A DNA stretch of 64,000 nt from Periweissella ghanensis (GCF_918814755.1 NZ_CAKKNT010000001.1:62001-126000); one strand, 5' to 3'. Counted from the first letter of the stretch, positions 1 to 8,879 are shown. Translations and numbers: made by a program. Notes: a model not told the origin generated them from the letters alone.

Positions 1-983
1 TCGGAACTTTACAATCATCATTTAGCTACCACGCTGGTTTTGGTGCCGCAGCCGTTGGGATGTTCATTGCCCTCATGGTTTACGTGGTCTTCAACAAGAA
101 GAGCCTTGGTTTAGTTGGTAAAGACGTGCCTAACCCCTTCTCACCTGAAGAATTCAAAAAATTCAAAGTGCGTTTTGGTATCGGTATCGTTGCCATCATC
201 GCCATTCTTGTGATTACTCACTTAACTGGTACATTAACTTTCAACAACTTCTCAATCTTTGTTACGGTCCTTGGGGTGGTCTTACCAATTGGTTACTTCG
301 CCACAATGTACAAGAGTAAGAAGACTGATAAAGTTGAAAAGTCACGGTTACTTGCTTACGTACCAATGTTCTTAGGTGCCGTAATGTTCTGGTCAATCCA
401 AGAACAAGGTTCATCAATCTTAGGTGCCTTCGTTGATACTAACACGCAACGTAACTTAAGCAGCATTGTTGGGATTCACTACACAATTCCAGCAGCGTTC
501 TTCCAATCAGTTAACCCATTGTTGATTGTTATCTTTGCCCCTATTATTTCAGGTATCTGGACTAAGTTAGGTAAAAAAGGTCCTTCAACACCAATCAAGT
601 TTGCTATCGGTCTTTTCCTTGCCGGTATTTCATTCTTAATCATGGTTATCCCAACAATGGGTATGACTAGCAAGACTTTGATCAACCCATTCTGGATTAT
701 CATTAGTTTCGCCATCTGTGTTATCGGTGAACTTTGCTTATCACCAACTGGTTCATCAGTTTCTGTTAAGCTTGCACCAAAGGCCTTTGAAGCCCAAATG
801 CTTTCATTGTGGTTGTTAACTGATGCCACTGCGCAAGCCGTTAACGCCCAATTAGTTCGTTTATACGACATCTGGTCAAAAGCAACTTACTTCGGTTTCC
901 TTGGAGCCTTAGCAATTGTGCTTGCCATTATCCTCGCACTCTTAAGCCCATGGGCTGTTCGTAAGATGCAAGGTATTAAATAA
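1..983 (+). CDS. dtpT: POT/PTR family proton-dependent di-/tripeptide transporter, 5' truncated by the window edge
   Basis: The reading frame is open from base 3, before the first in-window ATG at 60, so this is the C-terminal part (about 326 residues) of a longer protein. It has at least seven hydrophobic segments. The stretch with EEQGSS-like text (IQEQGSSILGAF) and the late GELCLSPTGSS segment are typical of POT-family peptide symporters of lactic acid bacteria (DtpT). The protein would sit in the cytoplasmic membrane and import di- and tripeptides with protons. It is one of the few plus-strand genes here and ends at a strong terminator shared with the convergent carboxypeptidase gene. The family call is firm; the exact substrate range is inferred. 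Confidence 0.88.
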   Translation, partial: GTLQSSFSYHAGFGAAAVGMFIALMVYVVFNKKSLGLVGKDVPNPFSPEEFKKFKVRFGIGIVAIIAILVITHLTGTLTFNNFSIFVTVLGVVLPIGYFATMYKSKKTDKVEKSRLLAYVPMFLGAVMFWSIQEQGSSILGAFVDTNTQRNLSSIVGIHYTIPAAFFQSVNPLLIVIFAPIISGIWTKLGKKGPSTPIKFAIGLFLAGISFLIMVIPTMGMTSKTLINPFWIIISFAICVIGELCLSPTGSSVSVKLAPKAFEAQMLSLWLLTDATAQAVNAQLVRLYDIWSKATYFGFLGALAIVLAIILALLSPWAVRKMQGIK

Positions 984-991
984 TTAATATC

Positions 992-1026
992 AAAAAACTC
1001 GTAAGCCGCGGCTTACGAGTTTTTTT
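992..1026. terminator. Bidirectional rho-independent terminator
   Basis: A perfect inverted repeat (ACTCGTAAGCC / GGCTTACGAGT) is flanked by A and T runs. It lies between the convergent peptide transporter and carboxypeptidase genes, so it can serve both. Confidence 0.9.
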
Positions 1027-1038
1027 TGTTGCTTATAA

Positions 1039-2007
1039 TTAACGACCAATCGCCCCGACTAAACGGTTGGTATCGGCATACCGATCACGTGAATGTAAGA
1101 CGACCGTAATGATGCGGTGGTGCCCAGGTAAAACACTCGTCCCAACAAAGACTTGACCAGCGGCTGGTGTTGTGCCCGTCTTTAAACCATCAATTCCATG
1201 TTTAGGGTTATAATACGCCCCAAATGGTAAATAATGGTCCGTTGAATACCGGCGAACCCCATTGACCCATTCATAACTCATTGATGAAAGCTGCAAAATC
1301 TGTGGGAATTCATTAAACAACGCTTGAGCCAACATCACCAAATCATAGGCTGACGTCGTGTTACGGCCATAATAAGGTGCCCCGGCTAGTTGGAGGTTAA
1401 AGCGCGCAACATCGGCGACATCAAGTCCTGAAGTGGTATAATAGCGCGTTTGATTTAAACCCAACCGCCGTGCATTCCAATTCATCGCATTAATCATGGC
1501 TTGGTTGGAACCAAATGCCCAGCGCCCTAATGCGGTAATACTTTCATTGGATGATAAAATCATCGCATTTTGGGCAAGCTGTTGGGCACTATACGTCCGC
1601 CCTAACACGAGTGGGGTTTCACCAAGCGCTGGGGTCACGCTCATCCGACTAATGCCCCAGTAATCAATTTTGACTGGACTCGACCATTTTAACCATGGAT
1701 GAGCCTTCATTTGCCGATAAATTGCATACATCGCCATTAACTTACTAGTTGAGGCGCTATATTGCCAACTAAACGGTTGTTTGGAATAAACAAAACTATG
1801 TGCCGTGTAATCATAAATCGCGGCACTCGGTGCTGAGAGATACGGTATATTTTGAATCCGGCCATATTCTGGTTGCGGATTCTTAATTTCAGCCGCATGA
1901 ACCGACTGCCCAAGCTGCCCTTGGATGGCCCCACCAACTAAATTAGCGGGAATAATTGCGATACTAGCTGCCACTAGGATCGTCTGTGCTACTACTTTGA
2001 TTGTCAT
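1039..2007 (-). CDS. D-alanyl-D-alanine carboxypeptidase (low-molecular-weight PBP, S11 family), copy 1
   Basis: The 322-residue protein carries the three active-site motifs of penicillin-binding serine peptidases: SxxK at about S86-K89 (STSK), SxN at about S152-N154 (SSN) and KTG at about 276-278 (GLKTGTTPAAGQ). A hydrophobic N-terminal signal segment (residues about 8-30) predicts export. The enzyme trims the terminal D-Ala from peptidoglycan pentapeptides. It lacks the long C-terminal domain of DacA, so it is a short type. An AAGG-like SD precedes the ATG at 2007. The next gene upstream (2217-3203) is a clear paralog, so this is a tandem duplication. A WalR-like box lies upstream, fitting a cell-wall role. 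Confidence 0.88.
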   Translation of the reverse strand: MTIKVVAQTILVAASIAIIPANLVGGAIQGQLGQSVHAAEIKNPQPEYGRIQNIPYLSAPSAAIYDYTAHSFVYSKQPFSWQYSASTSKLMAMYAIYRQMKAHPWLKWSSPVKIDYWGISRMSVTPALGETPLVLGRTYSAQQLAQNAMILSSNESITALGRWAFGSNQAMINAMNWNARRLGLNQTRYYTTSGLDVADVARFNLQLAGAPYYGRNTTSAYDLVMLAQALFNEFPQILQLSSMSYEWVNGVRRYSTDHYLPFGAYYNPKHGIDGLKTGTTPAAGQVFVGTSVLPGHHRIITVVLHSRDRYADTNRLVGAIGR

Positions 2008-2047
2008 GCCTGTGCCTTCAATTCCATTTTTTTACTTACAAGCAATA

Positions 2048-2080
2048 ATCCTAGCATTTGCGTGTTACGAAATGGTTACA
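2048..2080 (-). promoter_or_regulatory. Promoter of carboxypeptidase copy 1 with WalR/VicR-like box
   Basis: On the minus strand TGTAAC-CATTT-CGTAAC (2064-2080) matches the WalR consensus TGTWAH-N5-TGTWAH with one mismatch. It ends 10 bp before an extended -10, TGC-TAGGAT (2048-2053). There is no good -35, as expected for an activated promoter. The same layout recurs before copy 2. Confidence 0.5.
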
Positions 2081-2160
2081 CTTTTTTAACTTTTTTATAA
2101 ATTAATTCTTATACATATATCTTTTAGTCATATTAGAATTAACCGTTAACATATTAAAAT

Positions 2161-2202
2161 AAAAATACCCCGGCCGAATTTGACAAATTCAGTCGCGGTA
2201 TC
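2161..2202 (-). terminator. Rho-independent terminator after carboxypeptidase copy 2
   Basis: On the minus strand a stem with arms TGAATTTG / CAAATTC and outer ATACC / GGTAT pairs is followed by a T-rich run, just after the stop at 2217. Confidence 0.8.
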
Positions 2203-2216
2203 CATGGCTAGCCAGC

Positions 2217-3203
2217 TTAGCGTTGAATGGCGGCTAACAGTTTATTCGTATCATTAAAGCGATCATTTGAGTGCATCACAACCGTAATAATACGGTGTTT
2301 ACCCGGTAACATACTCGTCCCAACAAAGACTTGACCAGCCGCGGGCGTTGTTCCCGTCTTCAAACCATCAATGCCATGTTTCGGATCAAAAAATTCAAAA
2401 CCTTTTAAATAGCGATCGGTTGATTGGTGCACAACATTATCAATTGTCACTTGAGGTAAGGCCGTTAACTGCAGAATTTGCGGAAACTCGGTAATCAGCG
2501 CTTGACTCAGCATCGTCAAATCATAGGCCGATGAAGTATTACGCCCATCTTTTGGCGCCCCGGTTAATTGAAGCCCATATGGCGTAACGTCATCAACATC
2601 AAGCCCCGAAGTTGTGTAAAAATGCGTTTGCGTAAGCTGCATTTCTTGGGCTTCGGTATTCATCGCCTTAATCATCGCATCATTTGAGCCAAATGCCCAA
2701 ATACCCAAGGCCGTAATACTTTCATTAGATGACACTACCATCGCATTTTCAGCCAAGGCTTGCGCGGTATACGTTTTGTTCAACGTCATCGGAATTTCAC
2801 CTAAACCGGGGACTGTACTTAACTTGACAATTCCAGGATTAGTAATTTTAACTTGATCTGACCAGTGTAAATTTGGATCAACTTGGAGCCGTTTATAGAT
2901 AACATACATCGCCATTAACTTTGAAGTTGAAGCATTGAACTCTTGGTTATGGGCGTTTTTGGTAAAAATAAAACTGTGTGCATCTAAATCGTAAATTGAG
3001 GCACTTGTGGCAGTTAAATTCGCAATATTTGCGACTGGTTGATATTCGGGTTTAACATATGTAGCCTCAGCAGCTGGGACCCGCTGAGCGGTTTTTTCAA
3101 CGGGACTAGCCACTGTTGTAACGCTTTGTTCATCGATATTTACGGCGATAATTGCCGCACCAATGACCACAATCCCGCTTGAAATCCAATATTTTAAATG
3201 CAT
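2217..3203 (-). CDS. D-alanyl-D-alanine carboxypeptidase (S11 family), copy 2
   Basis: A 328-residue paralog of the gene at 1039. It has the same motifs: STSK, SSN (VVSSNES) and KTG (GLKTGTTPAAGQVFVG). The N-terminal segment from MHLKYW into a hydrophobic stretch is a signal peptide or anchor. I chose the ATG at 3203 because an AGGGA SD precedes it; the longer frame from 3251 would start at a weak non-ATG codon beside the transcription start. Role: trimming peptidoglycan pentapeptides outside the membrane. It has its own promoter and terminator, so the two copies can be expressed separately, although both promoters carry WalR-like boxes. Confidence 0.87.
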   Translation of the reverse strand: MHLKYWISSGIVVIGAAIIAVNIDEQSVTTVASPVEKTAQRVPAAEATYVKPEYQPVANIANLTATSASIYDLDAHSFIFTKNAHNQEFNASTSKLMAMYVIYKRLQVDPNLHWSDQVKITNPGIVKLSTVPGLGEIPMTLNKTYTAQALAENAMVVSSNESITALGIWAFGSNDAMIKAMNTEAQEMQLTQTHFYTTSGLDVDDVTPYGLQLTGAPKDGRNTSSAYDLTMLSQALITEFPQILQLTALPQVTIDNVVHQSTDRYLKGFEFFDPKHGIDGLKTGTTPAAGQVFVGTSMLPGKHRIITVVMHSNDRFNDTNKLLAAIQR

Positions 3204-3253
3204 TATTTTATTTCCCTGATATTTATTTTTAAATATACTTGCACAATTCAATC

Positions 3254-3286
3254 ATTCTAGCATAAACATATTACACCAAGGTAACA
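3254..3286 (-). promoter_or_regulatory. Promoter of carboxypeptidase copy 2 with perfect WalR/VicR-like box
   Basis: On the minus strand TGTTAC-CTTGG-TGTAAT (3270-3286) fits TGTWAH-N5-TGTWAH exactly. It ends 10 bp upstream of an extended -10, TGC-TAGAAT (-10 at 3254-3259). The spacing equals that of copy 1. Confidence 0.6.
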
Positions 3287-3333
3287 TTCGCAAATAAAAT
3301 TGATATATTTTAAATTAAATCAATTTACCGGAT

Positions 3334-4395
3334 TTAACCTAAGTCGTCACGTTTATCTAACCCAACACTATCACGTTCCACTAACGTTGATGCGACCCGT
3401 ACCCGTACTGGGGCTTCCGGTGCCCCTTGTAAGTGAGCGGCCGCTAAATTAAGCGCCACTTGCCCCATCATCGCCGGATTAGGTTGGATAGTGGTCAGTG
3501 GCGGCATCAAAAAGCGAGTCACTTCCAAATCACCAAAGCTTACAATCGCCATTTGCGTTGGCAACGTGATATTTTGGGCCTGACAGACATGGTAAAGCCC
3601 CAAGGCAATTTGATCAGACGCTACAATCATCGCTTGCGGTAACTTCGCCCCTTGGGTAATTAAAGGATTCAGTGCTTCAATCGCCGTCTGCGTAGCCCCG
3701 TCAGGTAAAATTAGCGGCGCCATTGGTAGTGCTAAATTATGCCGTGCCATCCACTCTAGATAGGCGGTATACCGGCCATCATCAATAAATTCACTGGCCA
3801 TTCCTTGGCGATTAAAAAGCGGCATGCTAGCCCCGATAAAGCCAATTTCACGATAGCCGCGCGCATATAAGTAATCTAACAAATGATGCGTTTGTTGGGC
3901 AAAGTCATTGTACACTGTATCATACCTTTGGCCCGGCCGGTGGTCATCAATGACGACTAAGTGGGGATTTTGTTGCCAAAGATACGTACGTAATTCATCA
4001 TCAATTGCCCCCACGACAATCACTGCGCCACACTGCTTTACTAATTGCCAATTTGGGTGGGCATCACGCAATGAGAATAAAAAGGCCAATTGCAAGTGTT
4101 TAACCGCTGCACTGTGTTGTAAGCCGTTTCGAATGGCCCCCCAATACGGGGCATCCAGTGCGGACTGTTCATCGTCCGTTAGCGTAATGACCCCAATTGT
4201 GGCCTTAGTAATCCGTTGCCGGCGCTTAATCAGTGGTGCTTTAGTCGGCGGCGTATAATTTAACTTTGCTGCTGCCGCTAGCACGCTTTGCCGGGTCGCT
4301 GCCACGACTTTAAATGTCGGATCTTCATTTAAAATTCGTGAAACAGTCGCTGGTGACACCGCTGCCGCGTGGGCAACATCGCGAATGGTAGCCAT
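3334..4395 (-). CDS. LacI/GalR family transcriptional regulator
   Basis: The 353-residue protein begins with a LacI helix-turn-helix (TIRDVAHAAAVSPATVSRIL, residues 3-22), followed by a periplasmic-binding-protein-like effector domain ending in VERDSVG. Such proteins dimerise and bind palindromic operators, released by a sugar effector. It is the last gene of the galK-galM-regulator-regulator series, starting 2 bp after the stop of the other LacI gene, so the two are probably co-transcribed and translationally coupled. Galactose or galactoside is the likely effector by context only. It and its neighbour are diverged paralogs. Confidence 0.88.
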   Translation of the reverse strand: MATIRDVAHAAAVSPATVSRILNEDPTFKVVAATRQSVLAAAAKLNYTPPTKAPLIKRRQRITKATIGVITLTDDEQSALDAPYWGAIRNGLQHSAAVKHLQLAFLFSLRDAHPNWQLVKQCGAVIVVGAIDDELRTYLWQQNPHLVVIDDHRPGQRYDTVYNDFAQQTHHLLDYLYARGYREIGFIGASMPLFNRQGMASEFIDDGRYTAYLEWMARHNLALPMAPLILPDGATQTAIEALNPLITQGAKLPQAMIVASDQIALGLYHVCQAQNITLPTQMAIVSFGDLEVTRFLMPPLTTIQPNPAMMGQVALNLAAAHLQGAPEAPVRVRVASTLVERDSVGLDKRDDLG

Positions 4396-4397
4396 CG

Positions 4398-5456
4398 TTA
4401 TTCTCCTTTAAGGTTCGTTAAGTCGCACACACTATTACGCTTAATTAATTGGGATGCCACTTCCACTGTCAATCCTGGTTGCCGGTGGTCATTAATTTGT
4501 TCGCTTAGCAAGCGTAAGGCCATTTGCCCCATCATCCGGGTTGCTGGCCGAATCGTCGTTAATTTTGGCATCAAAAAGCGGCTATACTCAATGTCATCAA
4601 AGCTCACAACACTAACTTGGGCCGGAATTTGCCAGCCATTTTCTTGTAACATGTTATATAAAATTATGGCAATCGGATCAGAATTCGTAATAATCGCGGT
4701 TGGCGGTGTGGGCAAGGCCATTAATTTTTGCCCACTCGTAATCACGGCTTGAATTTCCCACGTTGTCAAAATTTCACAGTAAGCTGGGTCAGCAAGCCCT
4801 TGGTGCTCCATCCAGCGCTGGTAGGCGCCATGCCGTTCATTGGTAACCCACGCCGTTACTTGGCCATCTGCATCATACACCGGATTTTTAACCCCGATAA
4901 ACGCAATTTTCCGATGGCCTTGCTGATACAAATGTTCTAATAAATGGGTTGTTTGATAGTCAAAATCATTATGCACGACATCATAATTAGGTAATTCCCG
5001 ATGATCATCAATGACGACTAAATGCTTATTATATGTACTAATTGTAGCGAGTAATTCATCTGCAAATGTCCCGATTAAAATGACGGCATCATACCGGCTC
5101 AAGGCCGACCACGGCTTCTGTGCAGACTGTAAGGTAAATAGATAATCAAGATGAATATGTTGTGCTTGGGCATTTTCATCTAAGCCATTCCGTAAGGCTA
5201 GAAAATACGGATCGGAAACTTCATGGCGCTGCTCATAACTCGTAATCACAGCGATATACCAAGGATGTGATTTATTCTTTTTCACATCCTTTTGACCGCG
5301 CCGTGCTTGGTAGCGATACCCTAATTTTTGAGCGGCCACCAAGACACGTTGCCGGGTTGCTTGGGTAACTTTTAGCGTCGGATCTTGATTAAATATTCGC
5401 GAGACAATTCCGACTGACACGCCCGCATCGGCAGCAATATCGCGCATACTTACCAT
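4398..5456 (-). CDS. LacI/GalR family transcriptional regulator (probable GalR)
   Basis: A 352-residue LacI family protein with the DNA-binding motif MRDIAADAGVSVGIVSRIF at its N-terminus and an effector domain with the segment SVVSFDDIEYSRFLMPKLTT, matching the paralog next door (FGDLEVTRFLMPPLTT). I chose the ATG at 5456 because AGGGGG lies about 7 nt upstream; an earlier in-frame start at 5483 lacks such support. It lies downstream of galM, separated by a hairpin at 5486-5524 that may end or attenuate galKM transcription. It probably represses the galactose genes. Confidence 0.87.
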   Translation of the reverse strand: MVSMRDIAADAGVSVGIVSRIFNQDPTLKVTQATRQRVLVAAQKLGYRYQARRGQKDVKKNKSHPWYIAVITSYEQRHEVSDPYFLALRNGLDENAQAQHIHLDYLFTLQSAQKPWSALSRYDAVILIGTFADELLATISTYNKHLVVIDDHRELPNYDVVHNDFDYQTTHLLEHLYQQGHRKIAFIGVKNPVYDADGQVTAWVTNERHGAYQRWMEHQGLADPAYCEILTTWEIQAVITSGQKLMALPTPPTAIITNSDPIAIILYNMLQENGWQIPAQVSVVSFDDIEYSRFLMPKLTTIRPATRMMGQMALRLLSEQINDHRQPGLTVEVASQLIKRNSVCDLTNLKGE

Positions 5457-5485
5457 TTTTAACCCCCTCTTAAAAATGCTCACCT

Positions 5486-5524
5486 TTTAAAAAGTGAAAC
5501 CGACGGTTCGCGTCGCTTTCACTT
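5486..5524 (-). terminator. Intercistronic hairpin/terminator between galM and the LacI genes
   Basis: On the minus strand AAGTGAAAGCGACG pairs with CGTCGGTTTCACTT and is followed by TTTTTAAAAG. It could lower regulator expression relative to galKM. The LacI SD lies just beyond it. Confidence 0.75.
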
Positions 5525-5536
5525 AAAAGATTTCAT

Positions 5537-6520
5537 TTATTTACTTTTGATGTATTTATAAATAATATCATAACTTTTTGGGGTATCGACTGCAATTGAA
5601 ATTGAACCAAATTCCGGAATATTAACACTATTGGGCAAGTTCTGTGGCACAAGCATCATTGTCCCCACCGCCGGTTGCTGATTGGTGTCCTTGGGCTGCC
5701 CAACAAATAAGCCATGCCGATTTGAGTAAATTTCCACTTGGCGACGCGTAACTGGATCAACAATCGTTACCGCAGCTTGCTTTAAATCCGCTGGTACGAT
5801 AAAGGTAACGCCGCCACATGGGAGGCGACCTATTCGGCGTAATCGGGTAAAATCTAACGGTGTGTCCCATTCAGTTTGCACCAGCCCCATTGGTACGCCT
5901 AGCGCATCAACAACAAGCCTTTGCGAACCATTAATTTGTAAGTGCCAGTCGCTACTATCCTGCGTTTTACCAAGTTGAAAGCATGTATTTAGTGTCGGGG
6001 CAAACACCCCCGCCTGCTTGGTTTGGTGGCCTGTGAATGTCACATGGACACAATCATCCTCTGTCAAGCGATAGGTTACCGTCGTCAGTAAATCACCTGG
6101 GAAGCCATCGAACGCTTCTTGTGCTTGATAAGTCAGCGTCACACTCCCTTGGTTGGCATCCGTCGTCATTGTAAACATTTGCTGATCAAAGCCATGCGGA
6201 CCGCCATTTAAAGTGTGTTGATAATAATTCGTTGGTAAATTCCAAACATCCGCTTGATAGACAAACCGACTTGCTTCAATAATACCAGCCACTCGGCCAA
6301 TGACATGGTTAAGTGCGCTGCTATTATAGCCACTGGCGCTAGGCATAGCAGTTGATGGTGTTATCAAATTAACGCGTTCATAGCCATCGAGCACAGAAAA
6401 CTCCTGCAGCATACCACCAAAATTTACCACCGCTAAGCGCGTTTGGTGGTGATTTTCGAGTACAGCGCGCACCACTTGATGACCACGGACCGTTGCGATA
6501 CCCGATGTCGTTAAGTGCAT
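5537..6520 (-). CDS. galM: Aldose 1-epimerase family protein (probable galactose mutarotase)
   Basis: The 327-residue protein has the aldose-epimerase pattern: an early GG(M/R)LQEF strand, N-rich and H-containing loops (NGGPHGFD at about 105-112) and a VxxYSNRxG-like end (VEIYSNRHGLFVG). It would interconvert alpha and beta galactose, feeding galactokinase. The start at 6520 is the ATG after a run of G residues; an earlier in-frame ATG at 6538 is possible but has no SD. It lies 43 bp after galK. The protein is divergent, so epimerase specificity is inferred mainly from the adjacent galK. Confidence 0.8.
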   Translation of the reverse strand: MHLTTSGIATVRGHQVVRAVLENHHQTRLAVVNFGGMLQEFSVLDGYERVNLITPSTAMPSASGYNSSALNHVIGRVAGIIEASRFVYQADVWNLPTNYYQHTLNGGPHGFDQQMFTMTTDANQGSVTLTYQAQEAFDGFPGDLLTTVTYRLTEDDCVHVTFTGHQTKQAGVFAPTLNTCFQLGKTQDSSDWHLQINGSQRLVVDALGVPMGLVQTEWDTPLDFTRLRRIGRLPCGGVTFIVPADLKQAAVTIVDPVTRRQVEIYSNRHGLFVGQPKDTNQQPAVGTMMLVPQNLPNSVNIPEFGSISIAVDTPKSYDIIYKYIKSK

Positions 6521-6563
6521 AACTCCCCCCATTATCATTTAGTTGTATTAGCCAATAACTTTT

Positions 6564-7754
6564 TTAATGTGTTTTAACCGGGCCAATCCATTGTGCCCCC
6601 GGACCAATTTCAACATCATAAAAACTAGCATCATACCCTAGTACTTCGTAGTACCGCGCCCCCACTTGCTGCTCAAATTGCGCCCGCCGTTTTTTAGGAA
6701 TCAACGCCAAGGCATAACCGCCAAACCCCGCCCCAGTCATGCGGGCCCCTAAGACCCCCGGAAACTCTTGGGCGGCCGTTACTAACGTATCTAGCTCAAG
6801 TCCGGTTACTTCATAATCATCACGTAAGGAAGCTTGCGATTGATTTAACAGCGCCCCAAATTCAATTAAATCACCTTGCGCAAGTTCACGAACTGCCGTA
6901 ATCGTGCGCTGATTTTCACTCACAGCGTGGCGGGCCCGTTTAACCAAGGTTGGATCTTTAATCAAGGCTTGATTAGCAGTGAATGTCGCCATATCAATAT
7001 CGCCAAGACTGTTAATTGATAATTTAGTTTGTAATGCCTGCAAGGCCGCTTGGGTTTCGGCGACCCGCTCATTATATTTGGAGGTCACCAAACTACGTGG
7101 TTTATTAGTATTCATCACAATTAGTTCAAAATCACGTAAAATTACGGGGACTAACCGATACCCTAACGTATTAGTATCAAGAAAGATGGCTGTATTGGGT
7201 GCCCCAAAGCCGACTGAGAATTGATCCATCAGCCCAGTTTTAACCCCGACAAAGTCATTTTCAGCTTGGTGCCCAGCCATCACTAATTGTAAGCGGGGAA
7301 TTTTTAAATCAAACAACTTTTGGACCACGACGCCAATTAGTAATTCTAACGATGCTGATGAAGATAATCCAGAAGCAATCGGAATATCCCCATCAATGGC
7401 TAAATCAAAACCAGTTTCCAGGTGATAGCCTAATTCGGTTAAGGCTTTTAAGACCCCCTTAACATAATCCGCCCAACTGTGGGTCGGCATTTTATTAAAA
7501 TCATCAATTGCAAAACTAAGCATCCCCAAATCCGGAAAATTAGCGGAATACAAACGGACAAGTCGATCGTCACGGCGCCGGGCCACCCCATATGTGCCGA
7601 GCATCAAAGTAATTGGTAAAACATGACCGCCATTGTAATCCGTGTGTTCACCAATGAGATTAACCCGGCCCGGCGAGAAAAACATATCCGTTGGTATCGT
7701 ACCAAATTGGGTTTCAAAGGTCGTAATAAGTTCATGTAAATCGCGCTGTTCCAT
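6564..7754 (-). CDS. galK: Galactokinase
   Basis: The protein (396 residues from the second ATG) carries all GHMP-kinase signatures: PGRVNLIGEHTDYNGG near residues 27-42 (galactokinase signature), GDIPIASGLSSSASLELL near 125-142 (phosphate-binding loop) and GARMTGAGFGGYALAL near 340-355. It phosphorylates galactose with ATP, the first step of the Leloir pathway. A GGAGG SD lies upstream; the ATG at 7757 is an alternative start one codon earlier. No galE or galT is visible nearby, so the rest of the pathway must lie elsewhere. A consensus-like promoter and a cre-like site precede it. Confidence 0.97.
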   Translation of the reverse strand: MEQRDLHELITTFETQFGTIPTDMFFSPGRVNLIGEHTDYNGGHVLPITLMLGTYGVARRRDDRLVRLYSANFPDLGMLSFAIDDFNKMPTHSWADYVKGVLKALTELGYHLETGFDLAIDGDIPIASGLSSSASLELLIGVVVQKLFDLKIPRLQLVMAGHQAENDFVGVKTGLMDQFSVGFGAPNTAIFLDTNTLGYRLVPVILRDFELIVMNTNKPRSLVTSKYNERVAETQAALQALQTKLSINSLGDIDMATFTANQALIKDPTLVKRARHAVSENQRTITAVRELAQGDLIEFGALLNQSQASLRDDYEVTGLELDTLVTAAQEFPGVLGARMTGAGFGGYALALIPKKRRAQFEQQVGARYYEVLGYDASFYDVEIGPGAQWIGPVKTH

Positions 7755-7794
7755 CATGCTCCTCCATTTTCATCAATAAAGTTGCTTTGTGACT

Positions 7795-7836
7795 TGATTA
7801 CGCCTTCAGTTTAGGCTAAGCGGTGTTAGACGTCAA
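7795..7836 (-). promoter_or_regulatory. galK promoter with cre-like site
   Basis: On the minus strand TTGACG (7831-7836) is separated by 17 bp from TAAACT (7808-7813). Immediately downstream, TGAAGGCGTAATCA (7795-7808) resembles a CcpA cre site (close to WTGNAANCGNWNNCA). Its place at the transcription start would suit catabolite repression of the gal genes. Confidence 0.6.
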
Positions 7837-7847
7837 TGTAATTTCAC

Positions 7848-7935
7848 TATTGGTATAGCTACCAGTAACTGCGAGCAAACCTTAACATTCCTCATAATTG
7901 GCTAATACAACCAATCATTTATACCAATAAAACTT
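7848..7935. promoter_or_regulatory. Candidate GalR/LacI-type operators upstream of galK
   Basis: The word ATTGGTATA occurs twice in opposite orientation (about 7848 on plus; about 7922-7930 on minus). Short inverted repeats TGGTA-N4-TACCA (7850-7863) and ATTGG-N9-CCAAT lie between the -35 and about 100 bp upstream. Binding by the LacI proteins of the cluster is inferred. Confidence 0.35.
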
Positions 7936-8041
7936 GCCAACGGTTAATTAATTTCAGCATAATTTAAAGTGGCAATTAATAAAAAAAGTTAATCGGTTGT
8001 AGACCAATTTGTGAATTTGTTAGCAGCAAGTTGTCGTATAC

Positions 8042-8080
8042 AAAAAGCCGCCGTAAAGAAAAATTCTTCAAGGCGGTTTT
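8042..8080 (-). terminator. Terminator after the amino-acid ABC ATPase
   Basis: On the minus strand AAAACCGCC and GGCGGCTTTTTG form a stem around an AT-rich loop with a T run, about 30 bp after the stop at 8112. The rest of the 7755-8111 gap holds the galK control region; I see no gene in it. Confidence 0.8.
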
Positions 8081-8111
8081 AGTTAGAGCGATAGTAGCGA
8101 TCCTATTTTGT

Positions 8112-8846
8112 TTACAAAATTTTGGCTAAGAAATCTTGGGCCCGTTCAGTTTTAGGGGCGGCAAAGAAAGCTTCGGGAGTTGCATTTTCTTGGATAAAGC
8201 CATCAGCCATAAACCAAACTTTGGTAGCAACTTCCCGGGCAAAGCCCATTTCGTGCGTTACCACGACCATGGTCATCCCTTCATCAGCTAAGTCTTGCAT
8301 AACTTTTAAAACTTCACCGACCATTTCTGGATCCAAAGCTGACGTTGGTTCATCAAATAACATTACTTCGGGTTTCATCGCCAAGGCCCGCGCAATCGCA
8401 ACCCGTTGTTGTTGCCCCCCAGATAGACTACTTGGGTAAACATCGGCTTTATCAGCTAAACCAACTTTAGCCAACAATTCTTGAGCCACTTTAGTCGCTT
8501 CATCATTGCTAACTTTTTTAATCTTCATCGGTGCTAACTTGATGTTTTCAAGGACACTCATATTGGGGAATAGATTAAATGATTGGAACACCATCCCCAT
8601 GTTCATCCGTAAATTATCCAGTTGTTTGTCGTTTAACTTGGTTAAATCTTGGCCATCAAAAATCACTTCCCCAGCTGATGGGGCTTCAAGCATATTTAAA
8701 GCGCGCAAGAAGGTTGATTTACCAGCTCCTGAAGGACCTAACACGGCAATCACTTCACCCTTGTTGACCGTTTCGGTAATATTTTTAATGACCGTTGTGT
8801 CACCAAAATGTTTTTCTAAGTTTTTAATTTCTAATACTGCACTCAT
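8112..8846 (-). CDS. Polar amino-acid ABC transporter ATP-binding protein (GlnQ-like)
   Basis: The 244-residue ATPase has Walker A (GPSGAGKST, about 35-43), a Q-loop, the signature [15 protein letters not shown] (about 136-150) and Walker B with the switch ([23 protein letters not shown]). The [12 protein letters not shown] text is typical of polar amino-acid importers. The ATG at 8846 follows GAGGTG; a longer frame to 8864 lacks support. No permease or binding protein is adjacent. The likely partner is the binding-protein/permease fusion at 17737, which shares the same upstream motif pair with identical spacing. Substrate unknown; arginine or another basic amino acid is a guess from the ArgR-like motif. 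Confidence 0.9.
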   Translation of the reverse strand: MSAVLEIKNLEKHFGDTTVIKNITETVNKGEVIAVLGPSGAGKSTFLRALNMLEAPSAGEVIFDGQDLTKLNDKQLDNLRMNMGMVFQSFNLFPNMSVLENIKLAPMKIKKVSNDEATKVAQELLAKVGLADKADVYPSSLSGGQQQRVAIARALAMKPEVMLFDEPTSALDPEMVGEVLKVMQDLADEGMTMVVVTHEMGFAREVATKVWFMADGFIQENATPEAFFAAPKTERAQDFLAKIL

Positions 8847-8879
8847 CACATCGCACCTCGTCATTTATTGTTATTTGTA

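Noticed and set aside
479-871. Long antisense ORF opposite the peptide transporter
   Set aside because: Shadow of the real coding frame; no SD and composition mirrors the plus-strand gene.
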